Shown here: positions 1 to 7,474 of the stretch, piece by piece
Layout of the letters: each line of letters opens with the position of its first letter
Position numbering within the stretch: position 1 is the first letter of the stretch
DNA from: Prevotellaceae bacterium
GTDB taxonomy: Bacteria; Bacteroidota; Bacteroidia; Bacteroidales; UBA932
Reading direction: 5' to 3'
Length of the DNA stretch: 13,853 nt
Assembly: GCA_031257655.1 (NCBI GenBank)
Contig: JAIROF010000107.1
Coordinates: 1 to 13,853, forward strand
The notes under the pieces: model-generated
Told to the model about the DNA's origin: nothing
What the model saw: the letters and a program-made list of their open reading frames with translations, nothing else
Database searches by the model: none
Position numbers and translations under genes: made by a program

Positions 1-1
1 T

Positions 2-118
2 GCTATACGAAAAGTCATTGATAACATCAATCAGACTTATACCCTTTATCCCGGAACTTCTTTGACCCTCTGCTTCAAAATCGCGACAATCCAATCTGTG
101 CCAGGTCAGGAGTTCTGA
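2..118 (+). CDS. C-terminal end of an unidentified protein, cut by the window edge
   Basis: An open frame runs from the first bases of the window to a TGA at 116-118, giving 38 residues that end in ATIQSVPGQEF. The composition (alternating hydrophobic and polar residues, TYTLYPGT, LTLCFKI) looks protein-like rather than random, but the start lies outside the window and I do not recognise the family. Seven bases behind the stop begins a motif (125-150) that recurs at 1929-1955. This would fit the transposase end and terminal repeat of an insertion sequence, but that is inference only. It could also be a chance open frame. Confidence 0.3.
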   Translation, partial: AIRKVIDNINQTYTLYPGTSLTLCFKIATIQSVPGQEF

Positions 119-124
119 GATCAT

Positions 125-150
125 GGACACTACCAAAAAAAGAATTAGCC
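125..150 (+). repeat. Short dispersed repeat, copy 1 (possible insertion-sequence end)
   Basis: The sequence reads GGACACTACC, then seven A, then GAATTAGCC. A very similar string stands at 1929-1955 (GGACATCATCCC, six A, GAATTAGCC). The last 15 bases are identical and the first part differs by small indels. Position right behind an open frame's stop suggests an element terminus, but no second end or target duplication could be identified. Confidence 0.4.
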
Positions 151-255
151 CCGTCGACGGCCTTGCTCTGTGAAGCCGCTGTGCGCAGAGGGCTTGCGCC
201 GAAATCAGCGCGCCGGGTGGCTTAATGTAGAATAGAGAAGTGATACGCTCGGCGC

Positions 256-389
256 AGCATGGACGCTCGGCGGTGTTTTTGCGTGCAAGGCCGGCGCCTT
301 GCTTTTAACCCGACGTAGCGTGGACGCTCCGCCGAGCGTCCAGCAGCCGAACGTCCAGCTGAGCGTGGACGCTATGCCGAGCATCCAGC
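256..389. repeat. GC-rich repeat cluster of AGCGTGGACGCT units
   Basis: Two 28-bp units, 317-344 and 362-389, match at 25 of 28 positions. A shorter related unit starts at 256 (AGCATGGACGCTCGGCGG). The unit at 317-344 contains a perfect 9-bp stem, TGGACGCTC (321-329) and GAGCGTCCA (334-342), around a 4-base loop. Related half units (ACGTCCAGC, near 350-359) lie between them. This is a small family of hairpin-forming repeats of unknown role. Confidence 0.6.
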
Positions 390-402
390 CGGGCGTGGGT
401 GT

Positions 403-430
403 TTTCAACTTTCAACTTTCAACTTTCAAC
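403..430. repeat. Tandem heptanucleotide TTTCAAC x4 behind murF
   Basis: Four perfect copies of TTTCAAC (GTTGAAA on the murF strand) are followed by a partial fifth, TTTCAC (431-436), which abuts the murF stop codon. A different heptamer repeat sits in the same place behind dnaG (2666-2686). Confidence 0.85.
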
Positions 431-436
431 TTTCAC

Positions 437-1723
437 CTACAAGTATTCCAGCGCTTTTTCGAGCTGCATACCGCGCGATCCTTTGAGTAAAATCAGCTGG
501 TTTTTTAGCGGGTTGCGCTTCAGATATTCGCATAGCGCATCGCTATCCGTAAAGGTGCGGCAGCTTTTTTCGGCAAGGCGGCTGAAGCATTCGCCTGCCA
601 GATAAACATTCTCCAAGCCTTCCTGCCTTATCAGGCGGAGTATTTGCGCGTGCTCGTCGAGCGCATCCTTTCCCAGCTCCAGCATATCGCCCAAAATAAG
701 CGCCTTGCTGCCGGCGTTGAGCTGCGCAAAGTTGGACAGGGCTGCGGCCATGCTGGTGGGGTTTGCGTTGTAGGCGTCGACAATGATGGCGTTGTGGGGC
801 GTTTGCAGGAGCTGCGAGCGGTGATTTTGCGGCTCATAGCGCTCTACCGCTTCTCGAATATCTTCCTCTCCCACCCCAAAGTAGCGCCCCACGGCTACAG
901 CGGCCAGCACGTTGGCCACGTTGTAGCGGCCTACCAGCTTTGTTTGCCAAGTCTCTCCGGCTGCCGTATGCAGCTTCAGAAACGGGTTGCTGCCGCTTCC
1001 GGCGTCAACGCGTACGCTGTTTTCGTGCAGGCCATACATTATGGCGTGCTGCACTCCGCAGGTTTGGAGCATGCTTTTCAGGTCGGCGCTGTCGCTCAGG
1101 CAAAACACTTGCCCCTGCGCCTGCGCCAGGTAGGCGTAGAGCTCGCCTTTTGCCTTCTTTACGCCTTCGAGCGATACAAAGCCCTCCAGGTGTGCTTTCC
1201 CAACGTTGGTAATCAGGCCGGCGCTGGGCTGCGCAATGCGGCACAAGTTGGCGATTTCGCCGGGATGGTTGGCGCCCATTTCTACAACGCCCACCTGCGT
1301 CTCCTTACCCATGCCCAGCAGGGTGAGCGGCACGCCAATATGGTTGTTGAGGTTGCCCTGCGTTGCTGCCACCCGAAATTTGCGCGAAAGCGTGGCGGCT
1401 ATCAGCTCCTTAGTGGTGGTCTTACCGTTGGTGCCGGTGACTGCCACAATGGGCAGGTTGAGGTAGCGGCGGTGATGCGCCGCCAGCTCCTGCAAAGCGC
1501 CCAGTGCGCTGCCGACTTTGAGGTAGCGCCCTCCGCTGTGGACGGTTTCGTCCACTACGGCGTATGCAGCCCCCTGCTCCAATGCCGTTGCCGCATAGGC
1601 GTTGCCGTTAAAGCGGCCCCCCTTGAGGGCAAAAAAAATGCAACCCCGATATACCTTCCGGCTATCGGTGCATGCTCCGGAGGAGCTTAAAAAAATATTG
1701 TGCAGCTGCGCTATGTTCACCAT
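437..1723 (-). CDS. murF: UDP-N-acetylmuramoyl-tripeptide--D-alanyl-D-alanine ligase (MurF)
   Basis: Cytoplasmic Mur ligase that joins D-Ala-D-Ala to the UDP-MurNAc-tripeptide using ATP, completing the pentapeptide precursor of peptidoglycan. The 428 residues show the three-domain order of the family. The N-terminal UDP-substrate domain includes DSRKVYRGCIFFALKG (residues 20-35). The P-loop is TGTNGKTT (96-103), followed by VVEMGANHPGEI with E148 in the metal/ATP region. A C-terminal domain carries DAYNANPTSM and GDMLELG, and ends LKGSRGMQLEKAL. Length is slightly below the E. coli enzyme (about 450). The start ATG at 1721-1723 gives the usual N-terminus directly. Upstream lies the 970-bp gap with repeats, so murF probably has its own promoter. 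A loose candidate is CTAAAATA at 1871-1878 read on the minus strand, with TTG at 1897-1899, but I do not count it as shown. Confidence 0.96.
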   Translation of the reverse strand: MVNIAQLHNIFLSSSGACTDSRKVYRGCIFFALKGGRFNGNAYAATALEQGAAYAVVDETVHSGGRYLKVGSALGALQELAAHHRRYLNLPIVAVTGTNGKTTTKELIAATLSRKFRVAATQGNLNNHIGVPLTLLGMGKETQVGVVEMGANHPGEIANLCRIAQPSAGLITNVGKAHLEGFVSLEGVKKAKGELYAYLAQAQGQVFCLSDSADLKSMLQTCGVQHAIMYGLHENSVRVDAGSGSNPFLKLHTAAGETWQTKLVGRYNVANVLAAVAVGRYFGVGEEDIREAVERYEPQNHRSQLLQTPHNAIIVDAYNANPTSMAAALSNFAQLNAGSKALILGDMLELGKDALDEHAQILRLIRQEGLENVYLAGECFSRLAEKSCRTFTDSDALCEYLKRNPLKNQLILLKGSRGMQLEKALEYL

Positions 1724-1928
1724 ACCATAAAGTTATCTCACCACTAATTCATGCAATTGCGCAGAAGAAGCGGGCTTGCCTCCCGTTTCGACCGCTCACC
1801 GTGCGGGTAGTGTCCGCGATCTATTGATATGAACTTCAATTGGCAAATGATCAAACAGGTATCAATTTTACTAAAATATTATAAATGCCTTACAATCAAC
1901 AAAATGCGTTTTTGCATCAATAGAATAA

Positions 1929-1955
1929 GGACATCATCCCAAAAAAGAATTAGCC
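1929..1955 (+). repeat. Short dispersed repeat, copy 2
   Basis: GGACATCATCCC followed by six A and GAATTAGCC, the partner of 125-150. It is in the same orientation and ends about 33 bp before the large palindromic element. Possibly the remnant end of an insertion sequence. Confidence 0.4.
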
Positions 1956-1987
1956 AAAATTTTCGCAGATTTTGCTTGCGCCCAAAG

Positions 1988-2281
1988 AACCTCTTACTCA
2001 CTCGTGCTTATTTTTGGTGTTCGTGAGCTCACTACGCTCGGTTACACCTAATTTCTCTAACAAAACAACCTTAGTAGCAATGAGTTAATCAACCTCCACC
2101 CAACCTCATTACCTCATTTTCCGTTTGCTCTTCTCCAATTTTCATTACTAATAAGGTAATGAGGTTATTGTTGGTTGTTATTCTCTCGGCTACTGAGGTT
2201 GTTTTGTTAGGGAAATTAGGTGTAACCGAGCGTAGTGAGCTCACGAACACCAAAAATAAGCACGAGTGAGTAAATGAGGTT
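1988..2281. repeat. Large palindromic element with 85-bp inverted arms (MITE-like)
   Basis: The left arm 1994-2078 and right arm 2189-2273 are reverse complements over 85 bp with only two mismatches. The outer 61 bp are perfect, and a further AACCTC/GAGGTT pair outside them is offset by two bases. The 110-bp loop has its own 13-bp perfect inverted repeat, AACCTCATTACCT (2102-2114) with its complement (2154-2166), so the whole unit can fold into one long cruciform. It has no coding capacity. CCAAAATTT occurs on both flanks (1954-1962 and 2290-2298) but not flush with the arms, so a target duplication is uncertain. This could be a non-autonomous transposable element or a chromosomal structural repeat. 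Confidence 0.85.
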
Positions 2282-2407
2282 TTTCGCCCCCAAAATTTAT
2301 GCCACTGCGCTAATTTTCACTTAATTATATCAATCAAACATAGACACCATCCACCGTGCGTACATGCCGCAAAGATAATCATTACGGCAATAGTAGCTAC
2401 TCAGGTA

Positions 2408-2534
2408 CCCTTTGTGACCTTTGCGTTAAAAAAACTACTGTAAAAATATGCTTTGTAAAACCTTTGCTAACTTTGTGTTTTTTGTAGCTGAAAAAATACC
2501 GCGAAGACGCAAAGAGCACAAGGTTTTTACAAAG
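2408..2534. repeat. Imperfect palindrome of CTTTGTG/CTTTGCG repeats
   Basis: CTTTGTAAAACCTT (2451-2464) pairs with AAGGTTTTTACAAAG (2520-2534), apart from one extra base. CCTTTGTGACCTTTGCG (2408-2424) is a diverged inverse of CGCAAAGAGCACAAGG (2509-2524). Repeats built on CTTTGTG/CTTTGCG followed by A- or T-runs are, to my knowledge, common between genes of Bacteroidetes. The role is unknown. Confidence 0.6.
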
Positions 2535-2665
2535 AGAATTTTTATTACTTTTGTGATTTGCAATGAAATATGCCACCGGAGTAGCTGCAAACAAATTTAT
2601 TGTAAAATGCTCTTATTTGCTAAGTTAAACAGCTTGCGAAGGCTGAATTAGTAACTCTTAACTCT

Positions 2666-2686
2666 CCATTCTCCATTCTCCATTCT
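2666..2686. repeat. Tandem heptanucleotide CATTCTC x3 behind dnaG
   Basis: Three perfect copies of CATTCTC lie six bases beyond the dnaG stop (2693-2695), flanked by diverged units ACTCTC and AACTCTC. On the dnaG strand it reads GAGAATG. It shares unit length and position with the repeat behind murF, but not sequence. Confidence 0.8.
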
Positions 2687-2692
2687 CAACTC

Positions 2693-4612
2693 TCAAAACA
2701 CCGGTCTTTCCAGCATTTCCGAGAGCTTTGTGCGCACCTTGCTGAGCTCGCCGAGCTTGAGCAGGAGGATGTCCAGCGCTTCGTCGGTTTTTCCCTCCAG
2801 CCCCTGCTGCAGGCGCATGATGGCCTGCGTCACAATTTTTGACTTGTACACGTTGATGGCTTTGGGCACCTCTACGCGCAGGCGGTCTTCCTCAACTTCG
2901 GAGGCGTCGGGCAGCTTCCAGATTTTGCTGAGCGTATACTTCTCCGAAAGCAGGTCGATGGCCAGCTCGCATATCTTCTGGTCGGGATGGTTGATGAAGT
3001 GGCGGTTGTCCACCGTTTCCGACGCTTCGAGCAGCTTTCTGTACTCCTCAAAGATTTGCCGGTACTCGAGGTTCTGAAAGCTGAGGTCTTCGCCCGCAAT
3101 TTCGCTGATGATGTAGGCGCTCACGCGAACGCCAAAGCAGGATTGGTTGCCATGCCTGAGCAGCAGGTAGATGAGCTCGCGCTCCTGCTCGCGGCAAAAG
3201 ACGTTCTCCACAAAGGCCGGGATGGGTGGCGTGTGCAGCGCGTCGGGCGATGCGGCGGCGTCCGGCGGCTCGGGGGGCTTCGGCGCGTTGGGCGCGTCGG
3301 CGTAGAGCTTTTTGCGGCGCAGCTTGGCCACCTCGCCGGTGAGCACGTCCTCGCCTATGTCCATCAGCTTGCTGCACTCCCGGATGTACACGCTGCGCGG
3401 GATGGCTTCGGGGATGACCGAAATGCTGCGCACGATGTCGGTGATGACTTCGGCGCGCTTTATGGGGTCGCTCTTGGAGTCGGAGAGCAGGATTTTTGTC
3501 TTGAAGGAGATGAAGTCCTCCTCGTGTGCTCCGATGAAGTCCACAAATTCGGTGGCGCTGTGGCTTCTGGCAAACGAGTCGGGGTCTTCGCCGCTGGGCA
3601 GGAGGAGGGTTTTGACGCTGAGGCCCTCCTCGAGCAGCATGTCGATGCCGCGCAGCGAGGCCTTGATGCCGGCCGCGTCGCCGTCGTAGAGGACGGTAAC
3701 GTTGGGCGTAAAGCGCTTGATGAGGCGTATCTGGTCGGCGGTGAGCGAGGTGCCGCTCGAGGCCACCACGTTGTCGATTCCCGCCTGGTGCATGGAGATA
3801 ACGTCGGTGTAGCCCTCCACCAGGAAGCACTTGTCGCGCTGCATGATGGCCTTTTTGGCGAAGAATATGCCGTAGAGCGAGCTGCTCTTGTGGTATATTT
3901 CGCTCTCCGGGGAGTTGACGTACTTTGGCGCCGTTTTGTCGGTTCTGAGGGTTCGCCCGCCAAATCCGATCACCCTTCCGCTGATGGAGTGGATGGGGAA
4001 GATGACGCGGCCAAAGAATCGGTCGGCCAGCTCGCCGCTGTCGCGCTCCACGGAGAGTCCGGTTTTTACGAGGAACTCCTTTTTGTAGCCGTCGCGCAGG
4101 GCGGTGTTGGAGAAGGCGGCGCGGCTGTCGAGGCAGTAGCCCAGCTGAAACTTTTCGATGGTGGCCTCCGTAAAGCCGCGCTCGGCGAGGTAGGCCATGC
4201 CGATGTTTTTTCCGTCCACGTGGCTGCGGAGGATTTTGGTGAAGTAGTCCTGCGCGTAGGCCGCGGTAATCATCATGCTTTCGCGGTCGTTGTTGTGCCG
4301 GATTTCTTCGGGCGAGAGGTCGCGCTCCTTGACGTCGATGCCGTATTTTTTGGCGACCACCTTCAGGGCGTCCCAGTAGGTGAGGTTTTCGTGCGCCATC
4401 ACAAAGGTGACGGCGTTTCCCGCCTTCCCGCAGCCGAAGCACTTGAAGATGCCTCGCGCGGGCGACACGGAGAACGACGGGGTTTTTTCGTTGTGAAACG
4501 GGCAGCAGGCGGTGTAGCTGGCGCCGCGCTTTTTGAGCGTGATGTAGTCGCCTATCACCTCCTCAACGCGGGCGGCGTCCATGATGCGGTCTATGGTGGC
4601 TTGGTCAATCAT
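2693..4612 (-). CDS. dnaG: DNA primase (DnaG)
   Basis: RNA polymerase that lays down primers for Okazaki fragments, acting with the replicative helicase at the fork. The 639 residues show the standard order. The N-terminal CHC2 zinc-binding domain has C37-x2-H40 and C58-x2-C61. The RNA polymerase core includes YVNSPESEIYHKS (231-243). The Toprim domain has catalytic E266 in VEGYTD and D310/D312 in YDGD. The core is followed by a Pro/Ala-rich linker (about 438-465) and a C-terminal domain expected to bind helicase. The start ATG gives the typical opening, MIDQATIDRIM. The gene begins 21 nt behind the mutS stop on the same strand, so the two are probably co-transcribed. A 544-residue open frame on the opposite strand is an artefact of high GC. 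Confidence 0.97.
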   Translation of the reverse strand: MIDQATIDRIMDAARVEEVIGDYITLKKRGASYTACCPFHNEKTPSFSVSPARGIFKCFGCGKAGNAVTFVMAHENLTYWDALKVVAKKYGIDVKERDLSPEEIRHNNDRESMMITAAYAQDYFTKILRSHVDGKNIGMAYLAERGFTEATIEKFQLGYCLDSRAAFSNTALRDGYKKEFLVKTGLSVERDSGELADRFFGRVIFPIHSISGRVIGFGGRTLRTDKTAPKYVNSPESEIYHKSSSLYGIFFAKKAIMQRDKCFLVEGYTDVISMHQAGIDNVVASSGTSLTADQIRLIKRFTPNVTVLYDGDAAGIKASLRGIDMLLEEGLSVKTLLLPSGEDPDSFARSHSATEFVDFIGAHEEDFISFKTKILLSDSKSDPIKRAEVITDIVRSISVIPEAIPRSVYIRECSKLMDIGEDVLTGEVAKLRRKKLYADAPNAPKPPEPPDAAASPDALHTPPIPAFVENVFCREQERELIYLLLRHGNQSCFGVRVSAYIISEIAGEDLSFQNLEYRQIFEEYRKLLEASETVDNRHFINHPDQKICELAIDLLSEKYTLSKIWKLPDASEVEEDRLRVEVPKAINVYKSKIVTQAIMRLQQGLEGKTDEALDILLLKLGELSKVRTKLSEMLERPVF

Positions 4613-4633
4613 TGGGCGTAAAGCAAGCAGGAT

Positions 4634-7252
4634 TTATAGCCCGGTCAGCTTTTTGATTTCGCTGAGCTTGTTCAGGGCTTCGATTGGCGTGAGGGTGTTC
4701 ACGTCGATATTTTTGATTTGGTCTCGGATTTGCGAAAGCACGGGGTCGTCGAGCTGAAAGAAGGATAGCTGCACGCCTTTTCCGCCGGCCGTCCGGCCGT
4801 CCTTTTCGGCGCTTTTGGGCAGCGCGGCGGCGCCTTTTTGCTCCAGCGCCTTTAGGAGGCTGTTGGCCCGCTCCACCACGGCCTTGGGCATGCCGGCCAT
4901 CTGCGCCACGTGGATGCCAAAGCTGTGGGCGCTCCCGCCGCGCACGAGCTTGCGCAGAAAGATGACCTTGTTGCCCGCCTCCTTGATGGCGATGCTGTAG
5001 TTTTTTACGCGGGCAAAGGCCTCCTCCAGCTCGTTGAGCTCGTGGTAGTGGGTGGCAAAAAGCGTCTTGGCCTTTGCCGCGGGGTGGTCGTGGATGTACT
5101 CCACCATGGCGCGGGCAATCGAAATGCCGTCGTAGGTGCTCGTTCCGCGGCCAATTTCGTCGAGCAGGATCAGGCTTTTGGCGGAGAGGTTGTTGAGGAT
5201 GCTGGCGGCCTCCTGCATTTCGACCATGAAGGTGGATTCGCCCTGCGAAATGTTGTCCGAGGCGCCCACGCGGGTGAAAATTTTATCCACCACGCCCATG
5301 GTGACCTCCTCGGCGGGGACGTAGCATCCCACCTGCGCCATGAGGACGATGAGCGCCGTTTGGCGCAGCAGGGCTGATTTTCCGGCCATGTTTGGCCCCG
5401 TAAGGATGATGATTTGCTGCTCGCGGCTGTCGAGCGCGACATCGTTGGCCACAAAGGTTTCGCCGGGCGGCAGGAGGAGCTCTATCACCGGATGTCGCCC
5501 CTGCTTTATGCAGAGCGCGTCGCCGCTGTTGAGCGTTGGGCGGCAGTAGCCCCGCTCGGCCGACAGGCCGGCAAAGCACAGCAGGCAGTCCAGCTGCGCC
5601 ACCAGCGCCGCGTTGTGCTGAATCGGGGCAACGTACTCCAGCAGGCTCACCACCAGCGCGCTGATGGTTTGCTGCTCCAGCGTAAGGATTTTGTTTTCCG
5701 CGCCCAGGATTTTATCTTCGTAGGCCTTAATTTCTTCCGTAATGTAGCGCTCGGCCGAGGCTACGGTTTGCTTGCGTATCCACTCCGGCGGCACCTTATT
5801 TTTGTGGGTGTTGCGCACCTCAATGTAGTAGCCGAATATGTTGTTGAAGTTGACCTTGAGCGAGGGTATTCCCGTTCGCTCCGCTTCGCGCTGCTGGATT
5901 TCGAGCAGGTAGTCTTTTCCGCCGCGCATGATTTTGCGCAGCTCGTCCAGCTCGTCGTTTACGCCGTCGGCCACGATGGGGCCTTTGCCGAGCTGGGCTG
6001 CGGGGTCGGGCAGGATTTGCCTTTCTATCACCTCGCGGATGCTCTTGCAGGGGTTGAGCTGCTCGGCTATGCGGGCAAAGTTTTTTTCGTTTGCGCCGGC
6101 GCACAGCGCCTTTACCTGCTCCACCGCCGCCAGCGCCCTCGCCAGCTGCACCAGCTCGCGGGGGTTGATGCGCCCCACGGCGGCCTTGGAGATGATGCGC
6201 TCCAGGTCGCCCACTTCGCGCACGTGCCCGGCTACCTCCTCGCTCAGCGTGGGGTGGCTGATGAAGCATTGCACCATGTCCAGCCGCGCGTTGATTTGCT
6301 GCACCTCCTTTAGCGGGAGCGATATCCACCGGCGCAGGAGGCGGCCGCCCATGGGCGAAATGGTGCGGTCGAGGCAGCTGAGCAGCGTGCGCGCGCCCTC
6401 GCTGGGCGAGGAGAACAGCTCGAGGTTGCGCACCGTGAACTTGTCGAGCCACACGTAGCGATCTTCGTCCAGCCGGGAAAGCTGCGAGATGTGCTTTACC
6501 TGCGTGTGCTGCGTAAATTCGAGGTAGAAGAGGATGGCGCCAGCGGCCACCACGCCGCTTTTGAGCTCGTCGACGCCAAAGCCTTTGAGCGACGGCACCT
6601 GAAAGTGGGTGAGGAGCTTGTCGCGGGTGGCCTCCTGCGCAAAGGCCCACTCGTCCAGCTTGTAGGTGTAGAACTTGGCGCCGAAGCTTTCGACAAACAG
6701 CTCCTCCTTGCCCCTCTCAAAAAGCACCTCCTTGGGGGAAAAGTTGGTAAGAAGCTTGTCGACGTAGTCAAAGCTGCCCTCTGCGGCGTAAAATTCGCCC
6801 GTAGAAACGTCGAGAAACGCCACGCCCGCGCCGGCTGCGGTGAGGTGGACGCAGGCGAGGAAGTTGTTTTCCTTATTCTCCAGCGCGTTGTCGTTGACGG
6901 TAATGCCGGGGGTAACCAGCTCTGTGATGCCCCGCTTCACGATGCCCTTTGCCAGCTTTGGGTCTTCGAGCTGGTCGCAGACCGCCACGCGCTGCCCGGC
7001 GCGAATGAGCTTGGGCAGGTAGGTCTCAATGGCGTGGTGCGGAAAGCCGGCCAGCTCCACAAAGGACGCCGACCCGTTGGCGCGGCGCGTTAGCGTAATG
7101 CCCAGAATTTCGCTCGACTTGATGGCGTCTTCACCAAAAGTTTCATAAAAGTCGCCTACGCGAAAAAGCAGCAGCGCATCGGGGTATTTGGCTTTAAACG
7201 CGTTAAACTGCTTCATCATGGGCGTTTCTATGTATTTTTTCTCAGGGGCCAT
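4634..7252 (-). CDS. mutS: DNA mismatch repair protein MutS
   Basis: Recognises base mismatches and small loops in new DNA and, as an ATP-driven clamp, recruits MutL. The 872 residues match MutS1 length. The N-terminal mismatch-binding motif is GDFYETFG with F35 and E37. The ATPase has Walker A GPNMAGKS (619-626), the NISQGESTFMVEM segment, Walker B LLDE (D698/E699) followed by IGRGTSTYDG, and ATHYHEL with H735. The third residue of the usual GPNMGGKS is Ala here, which I believe is normal in Bacteroidetes. The frame stays open upstream to an ATG at 7367-7369. I choose the ATG at 7250-7252 because MAPEKKYIETPMMKQF is the usual N-terminus and because the longer version would translate through the promoter box at 7291-7298. 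Confidence 0.97.
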   Translation of the reverse strand: MAPEKKYIETPMMKQFNAFKAKYPDALLLFRVGDFYETFGEDAIKSSEILGITLTRRANGSASFVELAGFPHHAIETYLPKLIRAGQRVAVCDQLEDPKLAKGIVKRGITELVTPGITVNDNALENKENNFLACVHLTAAGAGVAFLDVSTGEFYAAEGSFDYVDKLLTNFSPKEVLFERGKEELFVESFGAKFYTYKLDEWAFAQEATRDKLLTHFQVPSLKGFGVDELKSGVVAAGAILFYLEFTQHTQVKHISQLSRLDEDRYVWLDKFTVRNLELFSSPSEGARTLLSCLDRTISPMGGRLLRRWISLPLKEVQQINARLDMVQCFISHPTLSEEVAGHVREVGDLERIISKAAVGRINPRELVQLARALAAVEQVKALCAGANEKNFARIAEQLNPCKSIREVIERQILPDPAAQLGKGPIVADGVNDELDELRKIMRGGKDYLLEIQQREAERTGIPSLKVNFNNIFGYYIEVRNTHKNKVPPEWIRKQTVASAERYITEEIKAYEDKILGAENKILTLEQQTISALVVSLLEYVAPIQHNAALVAQLDCLLCFAGLSAERGYCRPTLNSGDALCIKQGRHPVIELLLPPGETFVANDVALDSREQQIIILTGPNMAGKSALLRQTALIVLMAQVGCYVPAEEVTMGVVDKIFTRVGASDNISQGESTFMVEMQEAASILNNLSAKSLILLDEIGRGTSTYDGISIARAMVEYIHDHPAAKAKTLFATHYHELNELEEAFARVKNYSIAIKEAGNKVIFLRKLVRGGSAHSFGIHVAQMAGMPKAVVERANSLLKALEQKGAAALPKSAEKDGRTAGGKGVQLSFFQLDDPVLSQIRDQIKNIDVNTLTPIEALNKLSEIKKLTGL

Positions 7253-7290
7253 TTTAGCAATTAAACAATTAGACAAATTGTGTAAAGCCA

Positions 7291-7298
7291 CAAAGGTA
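7291..7298 (-). promoter_or_regulatory. Candidate mutS promoter, Bacteroidetes -7 box
   Basis: On the minus strand the sequence is TACCTTTG, an exact match to the Bacteroidetes primary sigma factor -7 consensus TAnnTTTG. It lies 38 bases before the mutS ATG chosen here. No TTG at the ideal -33 spacing was found. The box lies downstream of the terminator at 7368-7416, a sensible layout for an independent mutS-dnaG transcript. Confidence 0.6.
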
Positions 7299-7367
7299 CA
7301 TAAAATTCCCCAACTACGCGCCGGTGCAAAACGGTTAATTTTCTTTGAGGCGCTGGGAGATATGCCC

Positions 7368-7416
7368 AAAAAATATCCCGTCTGCGGCGCAGGATCGGCC
7401 TGCGCCGCAGGACGGG
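7368..7416 (-). terminator. Rho-independent terminator upstream of mutS
   Basis: CCCGTCTGCGGCGCAGG (7377-7393) pairs with 7399-7416 as a 17-bp stem with one bulged base and a 5-base loop. Read on the minus strand, the stem is followed directly by ATATTTTTT (7368-7376). It would stop transcripts coming from the export operon or the ATPase remnant before they reach mutS. Confidence 0.8.
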
Positions 7417-7474
7417 AAAAATGGGCTGAGGCCGGGCTGTGTTTTGGCGCCCGCTTACAGCATTCCGCACCCGC

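Larger units (their letters stand above)
151..436. other. Intergenic region behind murF, repeat-rich, no gene seen
   Basis: Together with the motif before it, this stretch separates the left-edge frame from the murF stop. It holds a perfect hairpin GCAAGGC-CGGC-GCCTTGC (285-302) followed by a short T-run on the plus strand, which could be a weak plus-strand terminator. It also holds the 256-389 repeat cluster and the TTTCAAC tandem repeat at 403-430. A 67-residue minus-strand open frame at 205-408 is made mostly of these repeats and is not believed to be a gene. Confidence 0.5.
1724..2692. other. Gene-free gap between murF and dnaG holding several repeat elements
   Basis: No convincing gene lies here. 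Short open frames at 1829-2026 (plus), 2397-2594 (minus) and 2448-2651 (plus) run through repeats and have repeat-derived, low-complexity translations. Contents in order: a small GC-rich stretch (1760-1815); an AT-rich stretch (about 1830-1920); a copy of the dispersed motif (1929-1955); a large palindromic element (1988-2281); an imperfect palindrome of CTTTGTG/CTTTGCG type (2408-2534); and a heptamer tandem repeat (2666-2686). The region looks like a landing site for small non-coding elements. Confidence 0.7.

Noticed and set aside
205..408. 67-codon minus-strand open frame behind murF
   Set aside because: It is built from the GGACGCT repeat units (repeated STL/WTLGGAST strings), without start context or homology that I can recognise.
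644..1690. 348-codon open frame opposite murF
   Set aside because: It is a shadow of murF, with no domain and no start context. The same applies to the long frames opposite mutS (5414-6313 and 6491-7093).
2397..2594. 65-codon minus-strand open frame in the murF-dnaG gap
   Set aside because: Its translation (Lys/Phe/Ser-rich, FASSRYFFSYKKHK) derives from the CTTTGTG-type repeats and the frame overlaps the palindrome.
2987..4621. 544-codon open frame on the strand opposite dnaG
   Set aside because: It lies entirely over dnaG, which has all primase motifs. The translation is Val/Gly/Ala/Asp-rich without any recognisable domain, as expected for antisense of GC-rich coding DNA.
7253..7369. Longer mutS start giving 911 residues
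   Set aside because: The extra 39 residues are not MutS-like and the TACCTTTG promoter box lies inside them.
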